A DNA stretch of 64,000 nt from WLWS01 sp965243105. Its GTDB lineage: Bacteria; Pseudomonadota; Gammaproteobacteria; Eutrophobiales; Eutrophobiaceae. Made by a program: the position numbers and the translations under genes. The stretch is taken from assembly GCA_965243105.1 (NCBI GenBank), contig CBDEUC010000003.1:1364001-1428000 (forward strand), written 5' to 3'. Of this stretch, positions 1-8,178 are shown piece after piece. The notes under the pieces were generated by a model, which worked only from the letters and a program-made list of their open reading frames with translations, was not told the origin of the DNA and made no database searches. Each line of letters begins with the position of its first letter. Positions within the stretch are counted from its first letter, which is position 1.

Positions 1-629
1 AATCCGGACCTGGTTAACAACTGCATGCCAATACGGTCGGCCTCCTTCTCATTGGCACGGGTAAAGTTAATTTGCGCCTGGGCTGCACCTCCCTGCACCG
101 CGGCAATCGCGGCCTGTCCTGCTTCAGGGTTTTGTGTCGCGACAAGTATTGCTCCAAGCATCGCTGCCATGGTGGGCAGGCTCATCCTGCTTTGCGCTTC
201 CGCACCACGCGCCATGTGCTTCTGGGTGACATGTGCAACCTCGTGCGCCATCACTGCAGCAAGTTCACTTTCTGTTTCTGAATTCAGAATAACGCCAGCA
301 TTTATACCGACGATACCACCGGGAGCTGCAAACGCGTTTATCAATCCATCATTAACCACGAAGAAAGTAAATTGCTGAACGTTGTTATCACTGTTGGAGA
401 CCAGCCTGTAACCGATGGACTGGATGTATGTTTCGATTTCGGCATCATTAAGGATAGGCGTGGTGTGCCTGACATGATTTAAAAATGCCTGTCCGAGACG
501 CCGTTCATACTCAGGCGACAGGATTGCCCCTGTTGAGTCGCCGATGTCCGGCAGGTCCAGCGTGCTAACTGCAGGCAGCTGTGCCGAAAAAAGCAGTAAT
601 GCGAGCAAGGATGAGAGTAAGACTTTCAT
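1..629 (-). CDS. BepA-like M48 periplasmic metalloprotease, 3' end outside window
   Basis: This gene enters from the left edge, so only its N-terminal ~209 residues are present. The ATG at 629 is followed by a signal peptide (MKVLLSSLLALLLFSAQLPA). The zinc-binding HEVAH motif lies near residue 129, and a second motif with the third zinc ligand (ANEKEADRIG) near residue 195, the order found in M48 peptidases. Known family: BepA (YfgC) degrades or chaperones stalled outer-membrane proteins such as LptD and carries C-terminal TPR repeats, which would lie beyond the edge. It is divergent from the phosphofructokinase gene. I am sure of the M48 family; BepA orthology is probable but rests on the N-terminal half only. 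No clear Shine-Dalgarno precedes the start. Confidence 0.85.
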   Translation of the reverse strand, partial: MKVLLSSLLALLLFSAQLPAVSTLDLPDIGDSTGAILSPEYERRLGQAFLNHVRHTTPILNDAEIETYIQSIGYRLVSNSDNNVQQFTFFVVNDGLINAFAAPGGIVGINAGVILNSETESELAAVMAHEVAHVTQKHMARGAEAQSRMSLPTMAAMLGAILVATQNPEAGQAAIAAVQGGAAQAQINFTRANEKEADRIGMQLLTRSG

Positions 630-805
630 TGATAATTATATGAAATCCGTATGCTTTTTTGAGTAATTCGTAGTGTTTTAGTTCCTGCTGTGTTTATAGT
701 ATAAACCCTTTCGTGCCGGCAACGGCAGGTTTAGCTGGATTCGCGCTAACCATATGATAAACATGTGAATAAGCAAACAATATGAAAATACGGAGCTAAT
801 TGAAG

Positions 806-2071
806 ATGGGACAGGCCAAAAATGCTTTTTACGCACAATCCGGGGGGGTTACGGCGGTAATCAACGCGTCTGCCTGCGGTGTGATACAGGCGGCAAGACA
901 GAATACTGACAGGATTGCCAACGTTTACGCCGGTAATAATGGCATTATTGGCGCACTTACCGAGGATCTCATCGACACCAGCAAGGAGAGCGACGCCAGT
1001 ATTGCTGCACTAAGGCACACACCTTCTGGTGCGTTTGGTTCCTGTCGTTACAAGCTGAAGGGCCTGGACGAAAATCGTGCTGAATATGAAAGGTTGATCG
1101 AAGTATTCAAGGCACACGATATCGGTTACTTTTTTTACAATGGTGGTGGTGATTCCGCGGATACCTGTCACAAGGTTTCACAGATTTCTCAATCACTGGG
1201 CTTTCCAATACAGGCCATACACGTGCCCAAGACGGTGGATAACGACCTGCCCGTCACCGACAACTGCCCTGGCTTCGGCTCTGTTGCCAAGTATATTGCT
1301 GTATCGACACGGGAAGCCTCCTATGACGTAAAGTCCATGGCACGCACCTCTACCAAGGTTTTTGTCATAGAAGTGATGGGCAGGCACGCGGGCTGGATTG
1401 CAGCCGCGGGTGGTCTCGCTGCAGACGAGGAAAATGATATTCCCGTAGTCATACTGTTTCCCGAGGTTGAGTTTGACCAGCAACGTTTCCTCGATACTGT
1501 TAAAAATCACGTCGAAAAATCGGGCTATTGCTCGGTCGTGGTATCCGAGGGTGCGCACTGGCCCGATGGAAAATTCCTTGCCGAGCAGGGCACCCGCGAC
1601 GCATTTGGTCACGCGCAGCTGGGTGGAGCCGCGCCCGTGGTTGCCAACATGATCAAGGACGCCCACGGCTACAAGTATCACTGGGCGGTTGCAGACTACC
1701 TGCAACGTGCAGCGAGACACGTGGCATCAAAAACAGATGTGGAACAGGCATACGCTATGGGCAAATCCGCTGTGGAATTTGCGCTTGCCGGCGAAAACGC
1801 CATCATGCCCACGATTGTGCGCACTTCAAATAACCCGTACAGCTGGGAAGTGGGCAAGGTCGCGCTGGCAGACGTGGCAAATGTCGAGAAATTCATGCCG
1901 GCTGAATTTATTTCGCAGGACGGTTTTGGCATCACCGAGGCCTGCCGCGAATACCTGCTGCCCCTGATTGAAGGCGAGGATTACCCTCCCTACGAAAATG
2001 GCATGCCCGTGTATGTCACGCTGAAAAATGAGCCCGTTGCGAAAAAACTGGACAGTGAGTTCAAGCTATAG
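806..2071 (+). CDS. pfp: Pyrophosphate-dependent 6-phosphofructokinase
   Basis: The enzyme interconverts fructose 6-phosphate and fructose 1,6-bisphosphate with pyrophosphate instead of ATP, a reversible step in glycolysis. The 421-residue protein has the phosphoryl-donor loop GGGDSADT (about 113-120) and PKTVDND (about 141-147). The Lys in PKTVDND is the hallmark of PPi-dependent enzymes; ATP-dependent ones have PGTIDND. MGRHAGWIAA, which contacts the sugar phosphate, follows. I chose the ATG at 806, ten bases after GGAG (792-795); an in-frame TTG at 800 would add two residues. The VanZ-like gene starts 18 bases downstream and a membrane pyrophosphatase follows, suggesting a PPi-centred energy economy. 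Confidence 0.92.
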   Translation: MGQAKNAFYAQSGGVTAVINASACGVIQAARQNTDRIANVYAGNNGIIGALTEDLIDTSKESDASIAALRHTPSGAFGSCRYKLKGLDENRAEYERLIEVFKAHDIGYFFYNGGGDSADTCHKVSQISQSLGFPIQAIHVPKTVDNDLPVTDNCPGFGSVAKYIAVSTREASYDVKSMARTSTKVFVIEVMGRHAGWIAAAGGLAADEENDIPVVILFPEVEFDQQRFLDTVKNHVEKSGYCSVVVSEGAHWPDGKFLAEQGTRDAFGHAQLGGAAPVVANMIKDAHGYKYHWAVADYLQRAARHVASKTDVEQAYAMGKSAVEFALAGENAIMPTIVRTSNNPYSWEVGKVALADVANVEKFMPAEFISQDGFGITEACREYLLPLIEGEDYPPYENGMPVYVTLKNEPVAKKLDSEFKL

Positions 2072-2089
2072 CAACAAGCAGCAACGCCA

Positions 2090-3022
2090 ATGAATAAACT
2101 TGGTCGATGGACAGTGATTGCCGTCGGCTTGCTGCTGCTGGGATTCAGTTTCACCGCGCCACTTTCACAAACGGTGCCCCGCTCCGTCCAATACACCTGG
2201 GAATTTGGTCACGTCGTACTGTTTTTCTGCCTGGCCCATTCGGCTATACCGTTCCTGCTAACCAGGGTCTCCGGACACTCACGACTTGTAAGTATTGTAA
2301 TGGCAGCCAGCCTGCTGCTGGCGCTGGCCATCGAGGCCATCCAGGCACAGGTAGGAAGGAGTTTCTCGCTGGATGACATAATTCTCGACCTGGGCGGGAG
2401 TATAATTGCGCTCTGCATGCTGTACATGAAACCTGGCATGGCCATACCCGCCCTGGTGCGACGTAGTCTGTCGGGGCTGTCAATCCTACTCCTTATATAT
2501 GGCCTGGCACCGGTGATGCTGGCAGTTGTGGACGAATACCATATGCGCAGGCAGTTTCCCCGCCTTGCCGGGTTTGAATCAGTGCTGGAGTTTGGACGCT
2601 GGAGTGGTCCTGTATCCCCGGCCAGGCTGATCTCGGAAAACGGCAGCCAGCGGGTCATGCAGCTGAACTTTGGTACACAGCGATACAGCACCGTATCGCT
2701 GGACTGGTTTGAAGGTAACTGGCTTGGCTTTGAAACCCTGGTGATTTCTGCCTACCTGCCAGGCAGTGAACAGCTGGCGCTGACATTAAAGATCAATGAC
2801 GAGACTCACTACCGGGAAGATGGTGGTGCCTATGAGGATCGCTACAACGGGGTCCTGCAGTTGAAACCGGGCTGGAATCACCTGGAACTGGCGCTCGCGG
2901 ATATTGAAAATGCCCCGGCCAACAGGCAAATGGACATGGCCCAGGTCACACAATTCAACATTTTCAGCACAAGCCTGCCCCGCGTGCGGCAGCTGTATCT
3001 TGGCTCGATTGGGCTCAAGTAG
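2090..3022 (+). CDS. VanZ-like membrane protein with C-terminal extracytoplasmic domain
   Basis: The first ~150 residues hold about four hydrophobic segments with the VanZ-like pattern: a short N-terminal helix, then EFGHVVLFFCLAHSA, a helix ending in AIEAIQA, and LDDIILDLGGS. The last ~130 residues (about 170-310) are soluble, rich in beta-type sequence (WFEGNWLGFETLVISAYLPG, then a motif around PGWNHLELALADI), and resemble a galactose-binding or CIA30-like jelly-roll; that is a guess from pattern only. VanZ-like proteins are mostly of unknown function, and the name does not imply glycopeptide resistance. The gene follows pfp by 18 bases and is probably cotranscribed with it. Why it sits between two PPi enzymes is unknown. 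Confidence 0.75.
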   Translation: MNKLGRWTVIAVGLLLLGFSFTAPLSQTVPRSVQYTWEFGHVVLFFCLAHSAIPFLLTRVSGHSRLVSIVMAASLLLALAIEAIQAQVGRSFSLDDIILDLGGSIIALCMLYMKPGMAIPALVRRSLSGLSILLLIYGLAPVMLAVVDEYHMRRQFPRLAGFESVLEFGRWSGPVSPARLISENGSQRVMQLNFGTQRYSTVSLDWFEGNWLGFETLVISAYLPGSEQLALTLKINDETHYREDGGAYEDRYNGVLQLKPGWNHLELALADIENAPANRQMDMAQVTQFNIFSTSLPRVRQLYLGSIGLK

Positions 3023-3256
3023 GCGGACGAAATACTCGAAAGCCCTGCAAAACCCCGCCAGCCCTGTTGGGCCGGGCACGTGGCAGACAACCCTGGTGCT
3101 TCTTGTCCAGGCCTCATTGCCCTGCCCTTCCTCCCTTTGAAAAGCACTACTTTTCCCTTTTCACAGGCAGTTTATCGCCTTTTTATGAGGCATTCCTTGT
3201 GGTAAAGTGCGCGCCTTTGAAATCAACGTTGCACTTTATAAAGGGGAAGAAACTAG

Positions 3257-5383
3257 ATGTCAGGCATAACAATTTGGGTAACCCTGATCCTGTCTCTGAT
3301 GGGCCTGGGAATCGCCTTCTTTTACATGAAGAAGGTGGTCAGCATACCACTTGATCTTGGGCTGGATGAGGAACAGGGCAAGAAGCTCACCTTTATCCAC
3401 GGAGCTATTGCCGAAGGCGCCATGGCTTTCCTGAAGCAGGAATACAAGATCCTGACGATATTCATGGTGGTTTTTGCTGCCATTATCGCCATTCTGATCA
3501 ACGACAAGCATACCCCTGATATTCATGAGGGTATCTACACCGCTATTGCTTTCCTCTTTGGTGCAGCGATTTCCATTGCTTCCGGCTATATAGGCATGAA
3601 AGTGGCAACCCAGGGCAACGCGCGAACTACGGTTTCAGCAAAGAAAGATATTTCCGCTGCTTACGATGTGGCCATCAATTCCGGTGCGGTAATGGGCTTT
3701 GCCCTTGTGGGCCTGGCGACCCTCGGGCTGATTATCATCTACGTGGTGATGAGCGCCCTGCTTTCCGACCTTGGGCCTGAGAATAACCATATCCTCATGG
3801 AAGTGATTGCCGGATTTGGATTGGGTGGTTCGACAATCGCATTATTTGCACGAGTTGGCGGTGGTATCTTCACCAAGGCTGCAGACGTTGGTGCCGACCT
3901 TGTAGGCAAGGTTGAGCAGGGCATCCCGGAGGATGATCCCCGTAACCCTGCCGTGATCGCAGATAACGTTGGCGACAACGTGGGTGATGTTGCCGGTATG
4001 GGTGCTGACCTGTTTGGTTCCTGTGCGGAAAGCACCTGCGCAGCCATGGTTATCAGCGCGGTCGTTTTTGCCGGCAACCCTGATGCATTGCTGTATCCCA
4101 TCCTGATCAGCGCAGTCGGTCTTCCCATAGCCCTGATCACCAAGCTCATGGTTGGTGTAAAGACTGAAGACGATGTTGCTCCTGCCTTAATGAAACTGCT
4201 GATTATTTCCAGCGCCATCATGGCAGTGGTGATGTACTTCGTTACCGTTGCCCTGATCCCGGAGAACTTCGTTATTAAAGGAGCGGACTATACGAACCTT
4301 GGCGTTTACTTCTGCTTTTTTGCCGGACTGGTGGCCGGCCTGGCGGTTGGTTTATTGACCGGTTACTACACCTCCGAAAAATATGCACCGGTTAAGGAAG
4401 TCGCCAAGTCCTGTGAGACTGGCGTTGCAACCAACATCATCTACGGCCTCGCCCTGGGTTACAAGAGTACAGTGCTTCCCTACCTGGCAATCGCAATAAG
4501 CATCTTCATCTCCTGGGAGCTCGCAGGCATGTACGGCATCGCGATCGCTTCCCTTGGCATGCTGGGAAGCCTTGTGCTGACCCTGACTATCGATGCTTAC
4601 GGGCCTGTTGCCGATAACGCCGGTGGTATTGCCGAGATGGTAGGCCTCGAATCAGAGGTCAGGCGTAGAACTGACATCCTCGACTCTGCTGGTAATACGA
4701 CTGCGGCTATTGGTAAGGGATTTGCCATCGGTGCAGCAATTTTGACCTCGCTTGCCCTGTTCGCAGCCTTTATAACGGCTGCTGAAACTTTACGCGGTGA
4801 GCCGATCAGGATGAGCTTGCTGGAACCCCTGGTGTTCACTTTCCTCTTCATTGGTGCAGTTCTACCTTTCCTGTTTACTGCCATGACGATGAAGTCAGTG
4901 GGTGCTGCTGCATTTGCCATGATTGAAGAAGTGCGTCACCAGTTCAAGACGATCTCCGGTATCATGGAAGGCACGGGCACTCCTGACTATGCAAAATGTG
5001 TAGCCATATCAACCCAGGCTGCATTAAAAGAAATGATCGCTCCTGGCGTATTGATCATGGGTTCGCCTATCGTTGCCGGCTTCCTGTTTGGTGTTGAAGC
5101 TGTCGCCGCCATGTTGATCGGCTCGCTGGTTTCCGGCGGTGTGCTTGCCATCGCATCATCTAACAGTGGCGGTGCCTGGGATAACGCAAAGAAATTCATC
5201 GAGGCTGGCAATCACGGTGGCAAAGGCTCAGATGAGCACGCCGCAGCTGTTGTGGGTGATACCGTGGGTGACCCGATGAAAGATACTTCAGGTCCTTCAC
5301 TGAACATCCTCATCAAGCTATCCGCAATTCTTAGCCTGGTGTTCACGCCATTTTTTGTTCAGTATGGCGGTATCTTGATGTAA
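3257..5383 (+). CDS. hppA: Membrane-bound proton-translocating pyrophosphatase
   Basis: A 708-residue polytopic membrane pump that hydrolyses PPi and moves cations out of the cytoplasm. The catalytic acidic loops are visible: DVGADLVGKVEQGIPEDDP with DNVGDNVGDVAGMGADLFGS (about 210-255), and a C-terminal loop with SDEHAAAVVGDTVGDPMKDT (about 655). The segment GNTTAAIGKG (about 478) has Ala where K+-independent enzymes have Lys, so the K+-dependent class is indicated. The gate glutamate appears to lie in GSCAES, as in plant H+-pumping enzymes; sodium pumps usually carry it one helical turn earlier. Start supported by GGGGAAGAA (3243-3251). A terminator follows. Proton specificity is an inference. 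Confidence 0.95.
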   Translation: MSGITIWVTLILSLMGLGIAFFYMKKVVSIPLDLGLDEEQGKKLTFIHGAIAEGAMAFLKQEYKILTIFMVVFAAIIAILINDKHTPDIHEGIYTAIAFLFGAAISIASGYIGMKVATQGNARTTVSAKKDISAAYDVAINSGAVMGFALVGLATLGLIIIYVVMSALLSDLGPENNHILMEVIAGFGLGGSTIALFARVGGGIFTKAADVGADLVGKVEQGIPEDDPRNPAVIADNVGDNVGDVAGMGADLFGSCAESTCAAMVISAVVFAGNPDALLYPILISAVGLPIALITKLMVGVKTEDDVAPALMKLLIISSAIMAVVMYFVTVALIPENFVIKGADYTNLGVYFCFFAGLVAGLAVGLLTGYYTSEKYAPVKEVAKSCETGVATNIIYGLALGYKSTVLPYLAIAISIFISWELAGMYGIAIASLGMLGSLVLTLTIDAYGPVADNAGGIAEMVGLESEVRRRTDILDSAGNTTAAIGKGFAIGAAILTSLALFAAFITAAETLRGEPIRMSLLEPLVFTFLFIGAVLPFLFTAMTMKSVGAAAFAMIEEVRHQFKTISGIMEGTGTPDYAKCVAISTQAALKEMIAPGVLIMGSPIVAGFLFGVEAVAAMLIGSLVSGGVLAIASSNSGGAWDNAKKFIEAGNHGGKGSDEHAAAVVGDTVGDPMKDTSGPSLNILIKLSAILSLVFTPFFVQYGGILM

Positions 5384-5405
5384 GCGTTTAGTAGACGTTT
5401 TAAAG

Positions 5406-5435
5406 AAAAAGGGAGCCTGATGGTTCCCTTTTTTT
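5406..5435 (+). terminator. Rho-independent terminator after hppA
   Basis: A 12-bp stem (AAAAAGGGAGCC at 5406-5417 pairing with 5422-5433, one G-U pair) encloses the loop TGAT and runs into a T tract. It lies 22 bases after the hppA stop codon and probably ends the pyrophosphatase transcript. Confidence 0.85.
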
Positions 5436-5540
5436 ATGCCTGGATTGGGCCTTTACATCGCCGGACCACGGTCGGATTGCCAGCGGGGGGCATGATGTTT
5501 TAAAGTGGAACAGGTTAGAAATTCACACGGCGCGTTAATT

Positions 5541-6014
5541 ATGTCCTTTTTATATCCCACTTTACTGCTTTCACTTGTCCTGGCCTCTGCCGACGGTGCA
5601 AAAAATTTTACCATCATGGATTACTGGAGAAACAAGTGTGATGAAGGTGAACAGGTGGCCTGTGCCAAGCTCGAAAAAAGCAAGGAAGCAGATGTAAAAC
5701 TCACAAAGCTCAATGCCCTGGCCGACGCCTTTAGTGCGAGCATTGAAGCGGAAGAATATATGCTGGATAAGAAGCCAAACCTGGGCAAGGCCTACCCGGT
5801 TGTACTTGAAACTTATCTTGCCTCGTTTCCCCAGGACGACGGAAGCGGTGAGGACAAGTACGCCATCGACTATTGCTCAAAGCACTTTCACAATTACTGG
5901 TTAAACAAGAAATTCTGGTGGCCGACTGACGCGGAAGATAAACCTGACTGGTCAACCATCTATGTCTACATCGTCGACCACTATCACGGCATATGCCTTA
6001 ATCGCCCGTTCTGA
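5541..6014 (+). CDS. Small secreted protein of unknown function with four cysteines
   Basis: I do not recognise this family. From the ATG at 5541 the product is 157 residues and begins with a hydrophobic segment (MSFLYPTLLLSLVLASADG) that looks like a signal peptide. An in-frame GTG at 5505 would add 12 residues including one Arg; neither start has a convincing ribosome site. The mature part has Cys in NKC, VAC, YC and GIC, consistent with two disulfides in the periplasm, and a Trp/Tyr-rich C-terminal third (YWLNKKFWWP, IYVYIVDHYHG). It lies alone between the hppA terminator and the convergent maf gene. It is probably real, given the signal sequence and open length, but no role can be assigned. 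Confidence 0.6.
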   Translation: MSFLYPTLLLSLVLASADGAKNFTIMDYWRNKCDEGEQVACAKLEKSKEADVKLTKLNALADAFSASIEAEEYMLDKKPNLGKAYPVVLETYLASFPQDDGSGEDKYAIDYCSKHFHNYWLNKKFWWPTDAEDKPDWSTIYVYIVDHYHGICLNRPF

Positions 6015-6072
6015 AAGCACATGGTCGACTAAAGTCGATCTGCAGGTTACCTTTGTTTGACAAGTACCTCTC

Positions 6073-6115
6073 CTGGCAGGGTTGAAATTGTTCTGCCAGT
6101 TTAGTTTGTCTTTTT
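6073..6115 (+). terminator. Possible terminator between the secreted protein gene and maf
   Basis: A perfect 7-bp inverted repeat (CTGGCAG at 6073-6079, CTGCCAG at 6093-6099) with a 13-base loop is followed by a T-rich run ending in TTTTT. It lies between two convergent genes. The long loop makes it weaker than the hppA terminator. Confidence 0.45.
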
Positions 6116-6119
6116 AGCG

Positions 6120-6665
6120 TTAATGACCCAGTAATTCCCGGGTTTCTTTGAGCGGCAATCCCATGACGGAAGAATAGCTGCCTTCCAGCCTGCGCAAGAA
6201 TACTGCTGCGCCCCCTTGAATACCATAGCCTCCAGCCTTGTCAAAGGGCTCCCCGCTTTCACAATAAGATTCGCACTGCTGTCTCGAGATGGTGTCGAAG
6301 CAAACCTTGTTCACACTCAGGCGCTGGCTTATTACGGAATCCAGTAACACGACCGCGGTGATGACCCTGTGACATCTTCCGGACAGGCTCTGCAGCATTT
6401 GCACTGCTTCATCGTGACTGGACGGCTTTCCCAGGACTCGCCCATCGAGAACTACCTCGGTATCCGCGGCCAGCACAGGGTATTCACCCTGGACCTGCTT
6501 TCTTGCAGCCCGTGCTTTTTCCAGTGCAAGCCTGCTGACGTAATCCTCGGCTGTTTCGCTACCATTCCAGGTTTCATCAATATCAGCGGCCAGCGTTTCA
6601 AATTCGACACCGATCGATTGCAGCAACTGCCGTCGCCTGGGAGATTTTGAAGCGAGATAAAGCAC
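6120..6665 (-). CDS. maf: Maf-family nucleotide pyrophosphatase (YhdE type)
   Basis: Maf proteins hydrolyse non-canonical or modified nucleoside triphosphates; the YhdE branch prefers dTTP and UTP. The 181-residue product begins with the signature LYLASKSPRRRQLL and has the catalytic LAADTEVVLDGRVLGKP (about residues 65-82) and the conserved DKAGGYGIQG near 145. The start is inferred as the GTG at 6665, just after the rlmH stop, because the family begins directly with this signature; the reading frame stays open upstream into rlmH, so a longer protein cannot be excluded. It is the last gene of the leuS-to-maf run and is probably coupled to rlmH. YhdE rather than YceF assignment comes from overall resemblance. 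Confidence 0.9.
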   Translation of the reverse strand: MLYLASKSPRRRQLLQSIGVEFETLAADIDETWNGSETAEDYVSRLALEKARAARKQVQGEYPVLAADTEVVLDGRVLGKPSSHDEAVQMLQSLSGRCHRVITAVVLLDSVISQRLSVNKVCFDTISRQQCESYCESGEPFDKAGGYGIQGGAAVFLRRLEGSYSSVMGLPLKETRELLGH

Positions 6666-6669
6666 GGCG

Positions 6670-7140
6670 TTACTGGCGGTGGTAGGGGTGATTGCGTAAT
6701 ACCGACCAGGCCCGGTAAAGCTGCTCCACCAGCACAATTCGAGCAAGTCCATGGGGAAAGGTAAATGCGGACAGGCTCCACACTGCGTCAGCTTGCTGGC
6801 GCAAGCTTTCATCTACACCATCTGCGCCACCGATAACGAAACTGGCGTTGATACCCTGCTGCATCCAGCTTTCTATTTCCGCAGACAATGCAAGGGTATC
6901 GAGGGATTTACCCTTTTCATCAAGTACCACGAGTCGATGGCTGGCCGGAATTTGACTGGAAATACGTTCAGCTTCCTGCCTGGTGATATTTTGCCTGCTG
7001 TTATTGCGGTTTCGCTTTACCGCGGCTACCTGGTGCAGCTGCACCTTGAGCTCGGGCGGAAAACGCTTGATGTATTCATTTACACCCCTGTCGACCCAGT
7101 CCGCCTGGCGGTTGCCAACAGCGACGATATTGATTTGCAT
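6670..7140 (-). CDS. rlmH: 23S rRNA pseudouridine-1915 N3-methyltransferase
   Basis: RlmH is a SPOUT-class methyltransferase acting on the assembled 70S ribosome at pseudouridine 1915 of 23S rRNA helix 69. The 156-residue protein matches the usual length of about 155. The C-terminal knot has FVIGGADG (about 102-109) and FPHGLARIVLVEQLYRAW, ending in the typical NHPYHRQ tail. It follows rsfS by one base and precedes maf by four bases, an arrangement common in Gammaproteobacteria, so translational coupling is likely. Start and stop are unambiguous. Confidence 0.96.
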   Translation of the reverse strand: MQINIVAVGNRQADWVDRGVNEYIKRFPPELKVQLHQVAAVKRNRNNSRQNITRQEAERISSQIPASHRLVVLDEKGKSLDTLALSAEIESWMQQGINASFVIGGADGVDESLRQQADAVWSLSAFTFPHGLARIVLVEQLYRAWSVLRNHPYHRQ

Positions 7141-7141
7141 G

Positions 7142-7486
7142 TCAGCTGGAAGACTCGGCTATTGGCTTTTCTTCAGACCACAGTTTTTCCAGTTGATAAT
7201 AGGCACGCGTAGTTGGGTGCATCAGGTGGGCTATGACATCGCCGAGATCTACCAGCACCCAGTCGCCCCTTTTTCCCTCCACACCAAGTGGTTTATTACC
7301 TTCCTTCTTGGCGAGCTCGACTACTTTCTCTGCCAGTGCTTTAACCTGTCTCTCCGAACGACCACTGGCAATAATCATGCGGTCGGTAATGGTGGTAATT
7401 CCTGTGACGTTAATGACCTGCACATCGATGGCCTTGGCATCATCAAGTACAGCGACGATTTTCTCGGTAAATTCGTTAATGTCGAT
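7142..7486 (-). CDS. rsfS: Ribosomal silencing factor RsfS with a probable rare start codon
   Basis: RsfS binds ribosomal protein L14 and blocks subunit joining in starvation. The core is clear: ITDRMIIASGRSERQVKAL, then PLGVEGKRGDWVLVDLGDV, and YYQLEKLWSE at the end. The first standard start in frame is a GTG at 7423, which would delete the N-terminal helix found in homologues. That helix is encoded upstream in frame (NEFTEKIVAVLDDAKAIDVQ). Between it and the in-frame stop TAA there is no ATG, GTG or TTG, only ATC at 7486 and ATT at 7480. AGAGGG (7495-7500) lies 8 bases before the ATC, whereas the ATT overlaps the nadD stop as ATTAA. I place the start at 7486; 7480 is nearly as plausible and 7423 less so. 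Confidence 0.85.
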   Translation of the reverse strand: MDINEFTEKIVAVLDDAKAIDVQVINVTGITTITDRMIIASGRSERQVKALAEKVVELAKKEGNKPLGVEGKRGDWVLVDLGDVIAHLMHPTTRAYYQLEKLWSEEKPIAESSS

Positions 7487-8120
7487 GGTAGAGACCCTCT
7501 TTTTTTATATAGGAGTATACATCCTCGCAAAGTAAAGGATGGACGATCTTTTTGTTGCCTATGTTCTGGCGAATAAAGGTGGATGAAATATCCCGTTCCG
7601 GGAGTTGCAACACCAGGGTTCGTCCGGCAGGCTGCTGGTGTAAGTCCGCAATTTGCCCGGTACGGCTATCTTCGAAAAATTGCAGTAACTCATCATCGGC
7701 AGGCTCCAGCACTGCCCCCGGTCGGTTAATTATAATGAGGTTTGCCAGCGACGGTATCTCGCGCCAGTTCATCCACGTGTGGAACGAGAGAAAGGCATCA
7801 GCACCCATCACCATGCAAACAGGGAGATCGTAAAAATCCTTGCGCAGCGAACGAAGGGTATCTACTGTATATGAAATACCCTGCCTTGAGATTTCCCTTT
7901 CATCAATAACAAGACCTGGAACATTGGCCACAGCAAGTCGAAGCATGTGCAGCCGATGTTCCGGGGAAGCGAATGGTTTTTCACGATGCGGTGGTATGAA
8001 AAGCGGTATGAGCCTCATTTCCGCCAGCTCACACTGCTGGAACACGTCACTTGCAAGACCGATATGCCCGAGGTGAACAGGATCAAATGTTCCGCCCAGT
8101 ACGCCGATTGCCTTTTTCAT
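7476..8120 (-). CDS. nadD: Nicotinate-nucleotide adenylyltransferase
   Basis: NadD transfers AMP to nicotinate mononucleotide, forming deamido-NAD in NAD synthesis. The 214-residue protein starts with the nucleotidyltransferase signature GVLGGTFDPVHLGHIGLA, where the histidines bind ATP. ISYTVDTLR (about 107-115) and MVMGADAFLSFHTWMNWREI follow, both typical of NadD, and the C-terminal SSTFIRQNI corresponds to the ISTTxIR motif. The gene overlaps rsfS by a few bases at its 3' end and lies 58 bases after proA, so it is part of the same minus-strand transcript. Confidence 0.96.
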   Translation of the reverse strand: MKKAIGVLGGTFDPVHLGHIGLASDVFQQCELAEMRLIPLFIPPHREKPFASPEHRLHMLRLAVANVPGLVIDEREISRQGISYTVDTLRSLRKDFYDLPVCMVMGADAFLSFHTWMNWREIPSLANLIIINRPGAVLEPADDELLQFFEDSRTGQIADLHQQPAGRTLVLQLPERDISSTFIRQNIGNKKIVHPLLCEDVYSYIKKEGLYHRH

Positions 8121-8178
8121 TTATTTTCCAGGAGTACGGCTTACCGTGTATTGATTGACATCGCTGCCTGCTATTTCC

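Noticed and set aside
635..640. TATAAT on the minus strand just before the BepA-like start
   Set aside because: It lies six bases from the ATG, leaving no room for a leader, and no -35 is present at 16-18 bases.
2090..3022. Vancomycin/teicoplanin resistance gene
   Set aside because: VanZ-like domain only; no vanA/vanH/vanX genes, and Gram-negative VanZ-like proteins are not resistance determinants.
7142..8120. Frameshift fusing nadD and rsfS
   Set aside because: nadD ends normally with a family-typical tail and rsfS continues in its own frame with a stop upstream; a rare start explains the layout without a sequencing error.
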